Part shown: piece after piece, positions 24,283 through 36,700 of the stretch
How the letters are laid out: every line of letters begins with the position of its first letter
Position numbering within the stretch: the stretch's first letter is position 1
NCBI GenBank assembly: GCA_000499405.2
Contig: HG738137.1
Location: 2,356,001 to 2,420,000, forward strand
Origin: Onchocerca volvulus
Taxonomy: Eukaryota; Nematoda; Chromadorea; Rhabditida; Onchocercidae
Direction: 5' to 3'
DNA: 64,000 bases
Notes under the pieces: model-generated
Seen by the model: the letters and a program-made list of their open reading frames with translations, nothing else
Told to the model about the DNA's origin: nothing
Databases searched by the model: none
Translations under genes and position numbers: made by a program

Positions 24283-25375
24283 GTGATTTTCAAATCGTTT
24301 TCCAATTCAGTTGATAGTATTTCAATCTTGTGTTGTGTAAATCTAAATTCTTCATTGTGTTGAAGTGTAATTTAACTTGCGTTTCTCTCACAATTATTTC
24401 AAATTCCCTGAATTTTAAAGCACTATATTACTTGAAATGAGATTCTTTTTCACATGTTGACTCGTGATTTTTTGGTTAAGAAAAAGTGTTCATCATGAAC
24501 ATCACTTCCCAACAGTGACTTTTTCCATTCATGAAAATAAACTAATAGCATTCTGGGAAAGCCATCAATCATATCTTTTCATTTTTTACAAACTTTACCA
24601 TGTAAATTTGCATTTATTCGTAACATAATGAATTTTAAGAATTTAAAATTTAAGGAAAGAGATTACGATCACAACTATCAGTTATCGTAGCGAGAACATC
24701 ATCGTTTCATCACCATCCATTGTGATCCGTTGAAATGGCATTCGCAAGTATTCCTGACAATAATTGACAATTTTTTTTTGGATTTGATTAATGTTTCGAA
24801 ACACAAATCATTTGCATGCTTTTAAATTGAAAATGATTCATTTAGTTTTTTAATTGATCTGGAATAAAGAAATTACTGACTTTCAAAGAATAACTTTGCG
24901 AATCTTCAAAATTGGCAGTGACATTTAAGTGATCATTTAAAATAATTTCCAGGGCCTTAACTGAATTATACGATAAAGAAAAAGAAATCATACATATCTT
25001 GAAGATCATTACTATTCTAGTTTAATCTTCTGATCTAGATCACGACTGTTCTAACGTCTGCTACCATCGAATTTAAAATGAGTTTAAAATGCGAAATCGT
25101 AACATTCAATTTTTAACTCTTTAGACAATCAATAAGTTTCTTATCGAGTAGGACGCTATTTCTAGAAGTTTTGCAAGGAAATCCCAACTTAATAAAGGAA
25201 TGTTTCATCCACAGTATTGAATGTTAAATAATGTACTCTTCCATTCCACTTTTCACATCACTCCCGCTAACCATCTAATTTACAATATTTTCTTATCTCA
25301 CTATGCGAAAATAGGAGACAAATTACTTCCAACATTTTATACGAAGTGATAAGAAAAATCATTTTATGCTTCTTA

Positions 25376-25405
25376 TCAAATGGTCAGTTTAAGCTGACCA
25401 TTTGA
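25376..25405. repeat. Perfect 12-bp stem hairpin
   Basis: TCAAATGGTCAG and its exact reverse complement CTGACCATTTGA flank the six-base loop TTTAAG. It lies about 1.07 kb before the ClpX ATG. The stem is more GC-containing than its surroundings. Function is unknown. It resembles neither a bacterial terminator nor a known RNA. Confidence 0.75.
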
Positions 25406-26467
25406 CCTTCTGTATACTGTTAACTGTCCTCTATTATCTTAAGACGCAATTATCAATACTGATCTTGACAAACATCTGAATCATTGATCTTAGAGAAGAA
25501 AATCCTCATCCATTGTTTTATTTTATCGCAAGTCATCAGTCTTACCCGGTCTGAGATTGCTTATCATGGGAGATATGAGTGAGACCTGGAAATTCAGTGT
25601 AATAATGTGATATAATGTATGGCGATGAGAGAAACAGAGAATGATGAGTGGAATGAAATAGCGTAGTACGAGATTGAGAGAGCAGAAGTGAGAGATTGGA
25701 TATCGATGCAATTAATCAACGCAAATCGACTATCCTGTGGAACAATCGGTATCGAGAGTTGATGTGTTGTTCGTCTTCCATTTCAACGAACTTCGGGAAA
25801 TGAGGGAACGGTGATTGTAGCGAGTGATAAAGTTGATAAGGCTGTGATTGCTACATCAGAAGTGCAGCAATGTGATTTATAACTTGTTTTAATGTGTCAT
25901 CAGATCTGGCATTGGAAGAAATTGATTTTTTTTTTTTATCACCGACATACTGTAGCTTTTGTTCTCTGGACTCGTAAAATTCTCAGGAAATGCTTTCTTT
26001 CCTTACCTAATCTTTCAACTACTTTGCAACTTTTAGTTTTTAATACTGAATAAAAGGATTTGGGTTTATAATCCAAATTAAGATTTGAAAGATTTGAAAT
26101 GAGAGTTGACGGAAGAATAGTGCTGAATGTAAACGGTTGTCGTTTTTTGTTGACTCTTTGAATAACATAATTTCATTTCAAAATAAGTAGATATTTTCTT
26201 GTTGATATTTTATGACGACATTAGGAAGATCTTCCATTTCTTCGTGATTCATTCTTGTGGAAATCCTTCGAGCACACAGAGATATGATGAATTTGTATAT
26301 TTCAACTTTAATGATCAAGTAAATATGTGAAATGGTCATAATTCAGACAAACGGTATTGTTGATGACGTTAGTATACAAATCTTTCTAGATGCGGAGTAT
26401 TTTTGATCGTAACGGTGATAATCGCTCATGCAACTCAGAAACTTTTGTCTTGAAATAAGCATTCATA

Positions 26468-26475
26468 TGTTTCAG
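26468..26475 (+). promoter_or_regulatory. Probable spliced-leader acceptor of ClpX
   Basis: ATGTTTCAG-type sequence ends at 26475, and the start codon follows after a single G. An untranslated leader of one base plus the spliced leader is typical of nematode trans-spliced genes. No upstream cis exon is evident. Confidence 0.6.
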
Positions 26476-26476
26476 G

Positions 26477-29400
26477 ATGGTTTGTCCGTCATCGGCTCTG
26501 GTCGTAGTTCGTCGGCAATGTCAGCCTTTTCTAACAATCGGAATAGTACGATACATGGCAAAAGGCGGTGGAACAAGCGCAGGTAGTACGATATTTAGTA
26601 ATGATTCGGGTTCAGGTGCAGATGATTGGGAAAATAACATCAGCGAACACACTGTATTTCGACAACATATTCCGTTGACTGATAAACTTACAACAAGGTG
26701 GAATATCTGGCGTACCTCGTCTTCCAATAACCGTTGTGATGAATGCGGCAAACCACTCAGAAACATACCGTCATCGACGCGTGGGTAGTAATATTTATTA
26801 GAAAAGGACTGAATATACTTGGAGTATATCCATTCAAATTTTCAACGACGCATGATTAAAATTTCTGTTCTTAGTACTATGTATCCATTAGTACTGCTGT
26901 ATTAAAATTTTAAATGTTGGTTTAGTTATTGTCGATTGCAAATAGTTTAATTTAATAATTATATCTATTGGAATTTGACAGAGCTTTTATATTTCCATCC
27001 ATTGAATATTTCTTTTTTGCATTCTTTTAGCTAGCTCACGTTATCTGATTTGTGAGAACTGTCGGCGCTTGTTCAGTTGCGGTCCATTAGATGAAGATGA
27101 TGAGAAAGGAAGTATTTTGAAAGCAAATGAAACAGATAAGAAACCACCTTATCCAAAAGAGGTTACGTTTTTAATTTTCGCCATCCTTTTTATCAGTTTT
27201 CCAATGTATATAGTTTGAAAAACGTAAATTGCTGTCTAAATTTTTCAAATTAAATATATTTAAAAAAAAAAAAAAAAGAAAAATGGGAATCGGTCAATAA
27301 AAACATGTTTTCAGATTTATAATTTTCTGAATAAATATATCATTGGACAAGAACAAGCCAAGAAAACACTCTCTGTTGGAGTTTACCAACATTATCTACG
27401 TCTTTATCATAATATCGAGAATAATATTAGTTCACCAGCCATCAATAATATGGAAGGAAATCGGTCACGTACAGCAGTATCTTCAACTGGTGTATTGTAT
27501 CAGGAGGATTACAGTAGATCTGGACGCGCTGACATTCGTTTTTTCTCAGAAGCATCGACACCTCAACAAAAACAGCGAGTTGTTTCACCAGTATTTCGTG
27601 CACTTCCTGAAAACGATGCTCCGATTCGATTAGAAAAGTCTAATATTTTGTTACTTGGTCCATCGGGTGTTGGTAAAACTTTTATCACCCAAACATTGGC
27701 TCGTATTCTGGATGTACCCATTGCGTTATGTGATTGTACCTCCATGACTCAGGCCGGGTAAAGTTTTCGTCCCTTCGTCACATTTAAACTTTTAGCATTA
27801 GATAGAAATTATGGTTTTCTGCTTAGACTGGGTGTTCCATCAAGACATAATTATCTCAGTTTTTAGCATGGAGTTCCCATCCTTCATATTGTTTCTTGGA
27901 AATAGTAAAATTATGTAAAGGATAGAAACTTCTATGTTCTACAAAAATTCTAAAAAACAGTTTAAAAAAGAATGCAGGGCTAATCATTTACGAAAAAGGC
28001 AAGCTATAGATGAGAAATGTTTCTAGATAGTTTTGTCTGAATCAAAGACAAAATTGGTATAAGAATGGAACAAATTATAGAATGGAACTGTCAACTATTA
28101 AAAAAAATACATGAATATATGAGCAAACTTTTCTAGTAAAGTGTCGACTCAGCTGTACATCAACTATCTGAATCAGGTTATAGATTAAATCTGAATCATA
28201 AATATGAAAATGAAAGCATGACAATAGATACATTTTTGTAGTTATGTTGGCGAAGACGTGGAAAGCGTCGTGCAGAAACTTGTGCAAAATGCAGGTGGTA
28301 ACATCGAACGCGCGCAGCAAGGGATTGTTTTCCTGGACGAGATAGACAAAATAGCTGCAGCACATAATGTGCAATCTCATGCATTCAGAGACGTTAGTGG
28401 TGAAGGTGTACAACATGCATTGCTCAAATTAGTAGAAGGTGAGTTTATTTATGGTATTATATCAGTGCATGAGTCATTTCATTGCTTAATATAATTATTT
28501 GGGATGGGGGGGAATTTCTGAAGTTTTAACGACATTTGGTTATTAGATGCTCGTTGTGGAAGAAATAGCAGATAGCTTTTGTGTGAAATTTGTTGTACTG
28601 GTTACCTCTTAATCGTTTGTTTTTAAAAATGCTAAGGAAGATATCGCTGTATTGTATTTTTATTTCTCAGGTCAGAGTTACAGGAACATTGGTGAATGTA
28701 AAGAGCAGTCGCAAATCAATGAGTACTCAACAAGACTTTGTTCAAGTTGACACAACGGATATCTTATTTGTCGCATCAGGCGCATTTACCGCTTTGGACC
28801 GTATAGTTGGCAAACGGCTTGATAAAAAAACACTCGGCTTAGGTTATTTCGATTTATTGATTTATAATTATTCGTCAACAATCAGATGTTGGTGAAATCA
28901 CGGCAATGTCAGCCATATTCATTGTACAAGATTCTGGAATTTCCATGTGTGTAATGTAAGTATAGTAATTTTCATTCTGACTTTTAGGTACAAGATCAGG
29001 AATGCAGCGAATAACTGATGATGATAAGTTAGAAACAGCAGTCGCGAAAAAGAGAGACGATCTTTTGCGACAAGCAGATCAGGGAGATCTTATAAGTTTT
29101 GGCATTGTACCGGAACTTGTTGGACGTTTTCCGGTCATTGTACCTTTTCACAGTTTGGATAAGGTTATTACTTTTATCTGTATTGGATCCTCTGACACTT
29201 TTTTTTTGGATCACAATTTTTCGAGTTATATTTGTTTATATCGTTATGATTTCTAATCCAAAAACAATGTCAATTTAATGAATAGTATGCGATATATAGG
29301 AAATATGTGCATTATCTTCGACGCACTAATTGCAGGGCATGCTAATTAGGGTGTTAACTGAACCGTCGAATTCATTACTTGCCCAGAAGAAACTTGAATT

Positions 29401-29725
29401 TGCTATGGATGGTGTGGATCTTTCGTTTTCCTCTGATGCGCTTGATGAAATTGCTGCGCTTGCACTAGAACGTAAAACAGGTGCACGTGCATTACGTTCT
29501 ATTGTGGAAAAGGTTTGTTAGATACCTTAATTTAGCTCATAACCATACTCATTATGAGATTCATGTAGAAATATTTCCTTACAATGATCAAATGTGCAGG
29601 TATTACTGGAAGCGAAATTTATGGTACCGGGAAGTGATATCGAAAGCGTTCATATAAATAGAGAATGCGTGAAAGGTAAAGCTGATTATGTATATACACG
29701 ACGTGCACAGCAGGCTACGGGTTAA
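26477..29725 (+). CDS. clpX: Mitochondrial ClpX, ATP-dependent protease specificity subunit (570 aa)
   Basis: Eight phase-consistent exons are 26477-26784, 27035-27161, 27315-27757, 28242-28438, 28684-28842, 28988-29163, 29336-29512 and 29600-29725 (TAA). ClpX is an AAA+ unfoldase that feeds proteins to ClpP in the mitochondrial matrix. The N-terminus is basic and hydroxylated (VVVRRQC...), fitting a mitochondrial presequence. A four-Cys zinc-binding site follows (Cys87, Cys90, Cys109, Cys112). The AAA+ core has Walker A GPSGVGKT (260-267), pore loop GYVG (about 294-297), Walker B VFLDE (about 322-326) and sensor-2 GAR near 515. The segment between zinc site and Walker A has a poorly conserved Gly/Ser-rich insertion. 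The exon 2 acceptor was set at TTTTAGCTAG|C and exon 5 at GTTACAG|GA because only these keep the ClpX reading frame. The ClpP-docking loop position reads LGLG, where human CLPX has LGFG. Confidence 0.95.
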
Positions 29726-30782
29726 CGATGATACATTCTTCTGAAGAGCGACTAATATAATATTGATGTAATTTTTAGTATCATTAATTTCATTCTAATG
29801 GATTCTGAGCAAATAAAAAGATGACAAGGAGAAAATCGAAATATACCTCGAGTCTTTCACATTCCTAGGCTCTAATTGACATTTATGGATGTTTATTGCC
29901 TTCTCTTGTATGTAGCTATTCTCTTTTTTATGCAAGCTTTGATTTTCTGGTCATCTCCTTATTTTTATATTCATATTTTTCTTTTCCACTTCTATTATGG
30001 ATCCTTTTTGCTCCATTTTTATAAGTTTTTCATCTTTAATCTTTGTAATGTTTTCCATCCATATTTTAATAATGATTGGAATACTTCATATCATTGTGTA
30101 GTGGGGAAACCATATATCCTCGATAAAATATTTGAATCTATTTTAGATTTTCACTGATTTTGCAATTCTCAATGTATATGATATAAAATATGTATTTTCG
30201 AATAAAATATATTGATCCAATTTTTCTTAATTTAGCGCTATCGATATTTGCAGAAGATTGAGTGGAATAGTTGCAGAGAATAAAAAAGAATGGATGAAGA
30301 GTTTATTATGCTAAAGTTGGACAAAAAAAAAATGAAATCTTGACAGTGTAAAATTTGAAATCATCAAAAAAAAAAAAAGAAAAATTGCGACATATAGGTC
30401 ATTGAGGCATTGGTTACTACGTAGGCAGAAAGAAATTGATGTGCTATATACTCTTTTTTTTTTTTTTTTTTTTATCGTTATTCTACGAAGAGCTTTATTT
30501 TCCAGAAACATGAAAGAATTAAAAACAGCAATCATTTGATGTTACAAAGTTCCTACTACATATTAGCATTCTGAGATGAATGGAATTAAGAATAGCGCTT
30601 TTTAAGAACTGCAAAGAATCTGAATGTTCTCACATCTCTATAATGCTAAATATGCATGGCATCTCTTCGTAGTTTCATTGCATATTCATTACTATGCAAA
30701 ATTCTTTCCACCGTGACAATATTATGATGCATTCATGGCTACAGCAATAAATAACTGGAAAAAGAATGAATAAATTGATAAA
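29726..30782. other. Convergent intergenic region between ClpX and the vWA gene
   Basis: Both neighbouring genes end here. Only AT-rich sequence with poly-A/T tracts (for example about 30366 and 30453) is seen, besides the ClpX AATAAA. A 93-codon open frame at 29876-30157 is hydrophobic low-complexity sequence without a gene-like context. Confidence 0.5.
29812..29817 (+). promoter_or_regulatory. Polyadenylation signal AATAAA of ClpX
   Basis: The canonical hexamer lies about 87 bases after the TAA stop of ClpX on the coding strand, a normal nematode 3' UTR length. Confidence 0.65.
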
Positions 30783-33700
30783 TTAACATGTCCTGGTGAT
30801 CTTTCTTAGCATTTCATATAATTTTTCGATATCACTATCCATAAACACTCGATTGTTTGAACCAGTGATTTTTACTAATTCAGCATGATTGACTGGATGC
30901 TGGAATAACATCTTTGTTATTTTCTGCAAACTTCTTTTTGCCTATTGTTCTTTTTATATATTCTGTATTACCAAATAAACACTTAAAATGAACTTGCTTC
31001 GATCAGAGATTATATCAAAAACATGAACAGATCAGAATTAGCAATATTTTAGTTATCGCATATGACATTAGAATTTAGAAAAACTTCAAAAACTATAAAA
31101 AAAAAAAAAAAGAAATAGCATTCATTAGATATAAGCACTAAATTTCCCATATTTTTTTCAATTTATAGAAAGAGTTTTCAAAAAACGTTTTTTTCATGCG
31201 TACGGGAATATAATGAATAGTCTCAAAAATAATTGGCCTACCTGTTCACCAACAGCAACAGCGAATATATTTGGAATTACATCCCTTAGCAGAGTTGCTG
31301 CTTCTGTGGTATCCTTTTGTCCGAAACCATCGGTAAATATAATTACAATAGGTGTTGCTATTGTTGGTCTTGCGCCTTTAGCTGATGAATATTCTTTCAC
31401 TGCCTATAAGAAGTAAATCTGTAAAGTGGACAAAAGCCCTGTCTAGATATGAATTTGAAATTAATTGATAGCTCACCTGCAAGAGTGCGGTATGTATAGC
31501 TGTAGTACCGCTGGTGAAAGGAATATTCAACAGGGCTTCTAGTACTTTTTGTTGTTCTTGCGGTCGATTAAACGACCAGACTGTTCTCACTTTCTCCTTC
31601 GCTGCAAACTTAATGAGCGCAACATGTGCGTTCTTTGGGCTTATTGGAAGTTGATTTATTATTTCCGCAGCAAATTCCTTCTCACGATCAAATGTTTCCT
31701 CCACAGAGCCCGATGCATCAATGAGTATCATGACATCAATCTCGCAACCTATAATTTAAATCACACAAAGAATCAAGTACATAATCTGTAGTGCTTTTTT
31801 TTTTCAGAAGAAGAAAACTAACCAGGTGAGAAGGTAACGATAGTATCTGGCGCAAAAGTAGTATTTATGGATTGACGATGGAAACCGGAATTCGGCTTCG
31901 TTCGGGTAGCACTTGGTTCAGAGCTAGATGAACTTTTTGCTGACTCTCCTAGCTGTTTATTTTTTGAACTTCTTCCATCTAACAGTGCTTGATTTCTCTT
32001 CTTTGCTGCACTTGTCGCCAGATCGGAATCTTCCTTTGCAATCTTCTGCCCACGATGCAAACTGGAACTGGAAATCTCTTGAGAAGCGCCTAGTTCAGAC
32101 CCCGATGAACTTTTTGCTGATTCTTCTAGCTGTTCCTTTTTCGAATTTTTTTCATTCAGTAGTGTTTGATCCTTTCTCTTCGCTGTACTTGTTGCCAAAT
32201 CGGAATCTTTCTTCTTCTGCCCACGATGGAAAATGGAATTGGAAATCCCTTGAGAAGCGTCTAGTTCAGACCCCGATTGAGAAGCGCCTAGTTCAGACCT
32301 CGATTGAGAAGCGCCTAGTTCAGACCTCGATTGAGAAGCGCCTAGTTCAGACCTCGATTGAGAAGCGCTTAGTTCAGATCTCGACGAACTTTTTGCTGAT
32401 TCTTCCAGCTCTCCATTCTTCGAATTTTTTTCATCCAATAATGTTTGATCCGCTGTACTTGTGGCCAGGACGGAATCTCCTTTTATAATCTTTCGCTCAC
32501 GATGGGAACTGGAACTCGAGATCATTTGAGAAGCGTTTAATTCAAAGTTCGATGATGAACTTTTTGCTGATTCTTCCAGCTGTTCGTTTTTCGAAACTAA
32601 TAGTGTTTGGTCCTTTTTCTTCGCTGAACTTGTCGCCAGAACGGAATCTTCCTTTGCAATCTCTCTCACATTTACAGATTTTACTGCTGGCTGTGAAATA
32701 CGAGCATCTACCACGGTGGTCGTTTCTCCCTTGCTGACAATCTGAACTTATAGAAATTATCGCTAATTCATATTTCAAAAAGAAACGCTAAGAAAGATTG
32801 AATCAAAGAAAGACTGATTAAGAAAGATTGATTTTCGTGAGGTTCGATGAAAGCGAACTATTCCATAAATTTAACATCTAACGCACACCTTTTCATTCCC
32901 CAATCGTTCTAAAATGAGATCCAATTTATTGCTGATGTCGTTTTCTCGTTTTTCATTTTGCTTGTTGTGTGCAGATTTGCTGCCACTCATGGCAGCAGCG
33001 AATATTTCAGATGACATCTAAAATAGTGTCTGATAAGGCCTGATAAATTCAATGAAAACCATGAAATTAAAAGCAAACCATGAGATTTCCTGTAGTTATC
33101 AGAAGTTAGTTGAGGAAAGAAGCAAAATAAGCGCTGAATAGTATGGCAAAAAAGAAAATAAAAGTAAAGAAGAAAAGTTCACTCTCCTTGGAGAATTTAC
33201 CAGCAAAATGAAGCCTAAACAACTACTAACTACAACTACTGTAATTTCTTACTGCTACAGTTTATTTATTTCAAAATTTTAAAATACTGAAATGAAAGCA
33301 GACGACCGATAAAGAGTACCCGAACACATCGAGTCTTGTTAGCAGCCGCAGCAGCATTGAGTATGAGCTTGGCAAATTCAGCATTGCGATCGTAATTGAA
33401 CACATTATCAGGTGAACCAGTATACCTGGACAATGTGTCCACATCTACCCATTTGCCACTATCCACAGCGTATCTGCTGAGCCCTGCCGCCTGTAATGGG
33501 ATCTTTTATTCAAACATCTTATTAGTTTTATTTAAAATATCTTTTACTTTAAGCAAAACAAATGAACAGCCCAGAAGGAAACACATTCTTCGCATGGAAA
33601 ACGGACAGGTCCCGGGGAGATTCGAACTCCCGTCGCAGGATTCAAAGTCCTGAGTGCTAACCTCTACACCACGGGACCATGTGTGTGTCATCCTCCAAAT

Positions 33701-36700
33701 CATGGGATCTGTCTTTAGCAACGAGATATTTTTTCCATCATTTTTATTTTTTAAAATTCGAAAAAGGAAAGGAAGAAGAAGTTTGGCAGGAAAAAATTAG
33801 CTACTCGTACATGCAGGAAGTGAAGCAATTATCAGTTTATGTCAATAATTGTCCATCTCATGTCAATGAAATCGAAATATTTATTATAATCTAAATAAAA
33901 CGAAATAACCCAAATAATTTGTATAGAAGTTTTTTTTTTTCTAATATTCTCAGACAAATGAACACATATTATTATCTGGGCACAAAGGCCTTTATTCTCT
34001 TGTCTTCCGATTGCTAAAGGTGCATATGGAGCTCGTGCGAAATACTGAGAGATTAATCTTCAATAACGCTACAAAGTCCGAGACTTCTGAGAAATCTCGT
34101 TTTTATTCTTAGTCCTCATATCCATATCCAATCTTTTGTATGACTAATGTATGAACCTCCGTTCACTATCAACCCGAAGGATGATGCATATGTATATAAA
34201 AGGAGATTTCGGGGCAACGTGTCATTAGTGTCAGTCAACGAGATCAGTCCTTTCAGCATCAGTATCAGTGGCAAATCAATCCAGTTCAATATTAAAGCGG
34301 TTTTAACAACAGCATAAGCGACAATTTAGCTGAAAACCACTGTTAGTATCTTTTATACTTACCGTGTATTGCTTATTTAGTGTTTACTATTGTGTAGTAT
34401 ATTAACTATCGTTAAAACCGCTCTGATATTGGATTGGTTTGTGTAAATGTTGAATAAAGTCTACTGTTGACCTAGCAGAGTCACAATAGCAAGTAGCAAT
34501 TTCTAATCCAATCAATCTACAATCCAAGTTACAAATTGACCGAAATTTTTTCCCAAAATTTCGTGCAAAAAACTGTTAAATTTCACGATACGGTGACAGG
34601 CATGGCCACATGACAATACAATCTGAAGATACATGCGTGATAGATGGATCAATTAACCGATGATAGGCCTATCTTTGATTTTCACATGTTCACTAGAGTT
34701 AAATCGCAATATGCATATATCTGCCATCTGATTTATCAAAATTATTGATGTTACAGTGCTGAAAATGATCAATATCATTTTTCTTATGCATTTGGCTATT
34801 ATCACCATAACCATTTTTCAACATGATTTTTTACATTCGTAAATGTTATTATATATGATTATTTAAAAATGCATGATCTACTATCTAGCAGGTTTACTTG
34901 GATCCTATTACAGCAGTTGGCCAGTCTTTCACTATTTCATTAGCTGTTATTTGTGGTCATATAATGATCACTGTTATCAATGATAATCAATGTAGTGTAT
35001 CGTATGCAGAAAGAACATTCGCAGTACCAAATTCTATTAAACTATACCGATTTTGTATCACGAATTTTCTATAAATAAGTTTCCCGAAAAATCAGCAGTA
35101 AGACGCAACAGTAGCAAACGAAGTTGCAGGTCCCGGGGAGATTTGAACTCCCGTCGCAGGATTCAGAGTCCTGAGTGCTAACCACTACACCACGGGACCA
35201 CTTGGTGAATCATTAATGAGTTAATTCACTTAAGATAGTTTCTAAAGTTCGATTCCAAAGTGTTTGGATGATAATAGTTATTTTAATAGTACCAGATAAT
35301 ACTAGCCAAATAATTGGCTACTTTTGAAAGAAGCTTTTGATACTGTAAGCTAAACTTACGGCACACAAATGTTCAATAGCTTCGTTACGTTCCTTGAGGT
35401 TGTCCTGAGATTGTCCATTACCAACAATGACCAGTATACCACGGGCATCCTTTCTGTGTTCTTTGTTGTATTCCCTGAACAGCAAACAATCGATCAATAT
35501 TGGCATGTTGATTTATGCTTACCAATTCTTTCCATATTCAAAACACTCAATTAACAATAAATTTTCCTTTCCATCTTGTCATCAATCATACTCTTTCGAT
35601 TTTCGTGCTATTTACATTGTCTTCGTCTATTATATGTTGGTCGATTGATTTTGTGTAACGTTGATAGCAATGTTTGAAAAGGAAATTTCGGAAAAACAAA
35701 CAACAAAGCACTTACCCGACAGCAAAATCGACAGCCTTAGCATAGGAAGGTACACTGGCTTTGGCTTTGATTGATTCTACTTTTGCGAAGATGTCGTCCC
35801 TAGCCCGTATATCTTGCACATTACTCATGCTGATGATCACCTGTGGTTGACTATTGAAAGCTATCACGGAGATCTTTACTTGACCGCTAGGATTTGCTAC
35901 TGGCAACGAACCTATACAACAATTACAGGTATAAGTTTGAAATTTATTATGAAGAAGATCGAATTCATCTGAAGATCAAGGAAAAGCATTCATCTGTTGT
36001 ATTTTGCGTTTAGAAAGATAGCAATTATTGATATATTGCTTTCTTAAGATGGAAGACTCACCGAGTACGTCTAATAAAAGATAACGATTGGAAGAGATGG
36101 ACTGTTCACTGAGATTATTTGTTTTAATGGCATTATCAAACAGGATGATAATATCCAGATTGGGATTACTGCATAATTGATCGTTTAAGTTTCTCGAAGG
36201 TGTTTCCGTATCTTTCAAACGTACAGAAGATGGCAGGCTACAGTCTTTTCCACCGGTAAGCAGTGAAACTACATCCGTCAAGAATCTGCAATTGATCCAA
36301 TATGTAAAAAACGATTCATTATTAAACGAAAGTAAAACAAAAGTGTAACCTTTCGGTAGAATTGTCTCGGTAAATACGATCTGCACTGCCAATGTATTGT
36401 TTCAATTCACGCAAATCGATATTATCGCCAAGAGCTACGCCGAACAATTCTGCACCAGTAGCTCGCAGAAGTTGGCTTGCTTCAAGTACCCTCTCCCATC
36501 GATCTTGCGACATCCCATCATTCATTAATACAACAACCTGAATTCAGTTGTGATATTATTATTACAATTGTCATATTTCGCATCCTTAATAGCGCGGAAT
36601 AATCTTTGTGCAAAGTATGTGAAGTTACTAAAAGAATTTCAATTTTTTCAAATCGCAAATTATTATTAGTACTTGTATGGCATCCGGTCTCCTTCCACGC

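Larger units (their letters stand above)
24364..26476. other. Region upstream of ClpX
   Basis: No exon could be supported. It contains the perfect hairpin at 25376-25405 and, at about 25490-25900, a less AT-rich and purine-rich stretch without a convincing reading frame. The end at 26468-26475 is the acceptor directly before the ClpX start codon. Confidence 0.4.
33491..35359 (-). other. Large intron of the vWA gene carrying two tRNA genes and an LTR
   Basis: At 1,869 bases this is the longest intron of the gene. Most others are 100-700 bases. It joins in phase 0 the exon ending HLCA (35360) to the exon starting AAGLSRY (33490). Contents are two tRNA-Gln genes on the same strand as the host and a probable solo LTR between them. 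The expansion is therefore explained by insertions. Confidence 0.8.

Noticed and set aside
31928..32488. A 186-codon open frame on the plus strand
   Set aside because: It is the antisense shadow of the in-frame tandem repeats in the vWA linker exon, which keep all frames open.
32889..33017. ATG-initiated exon that could start a separate gene
   Set aside because: The ATG is only the first codon of an internal exon. Both its junctions keep phase with the surrounding vWA exons, and no signal peptide follows.
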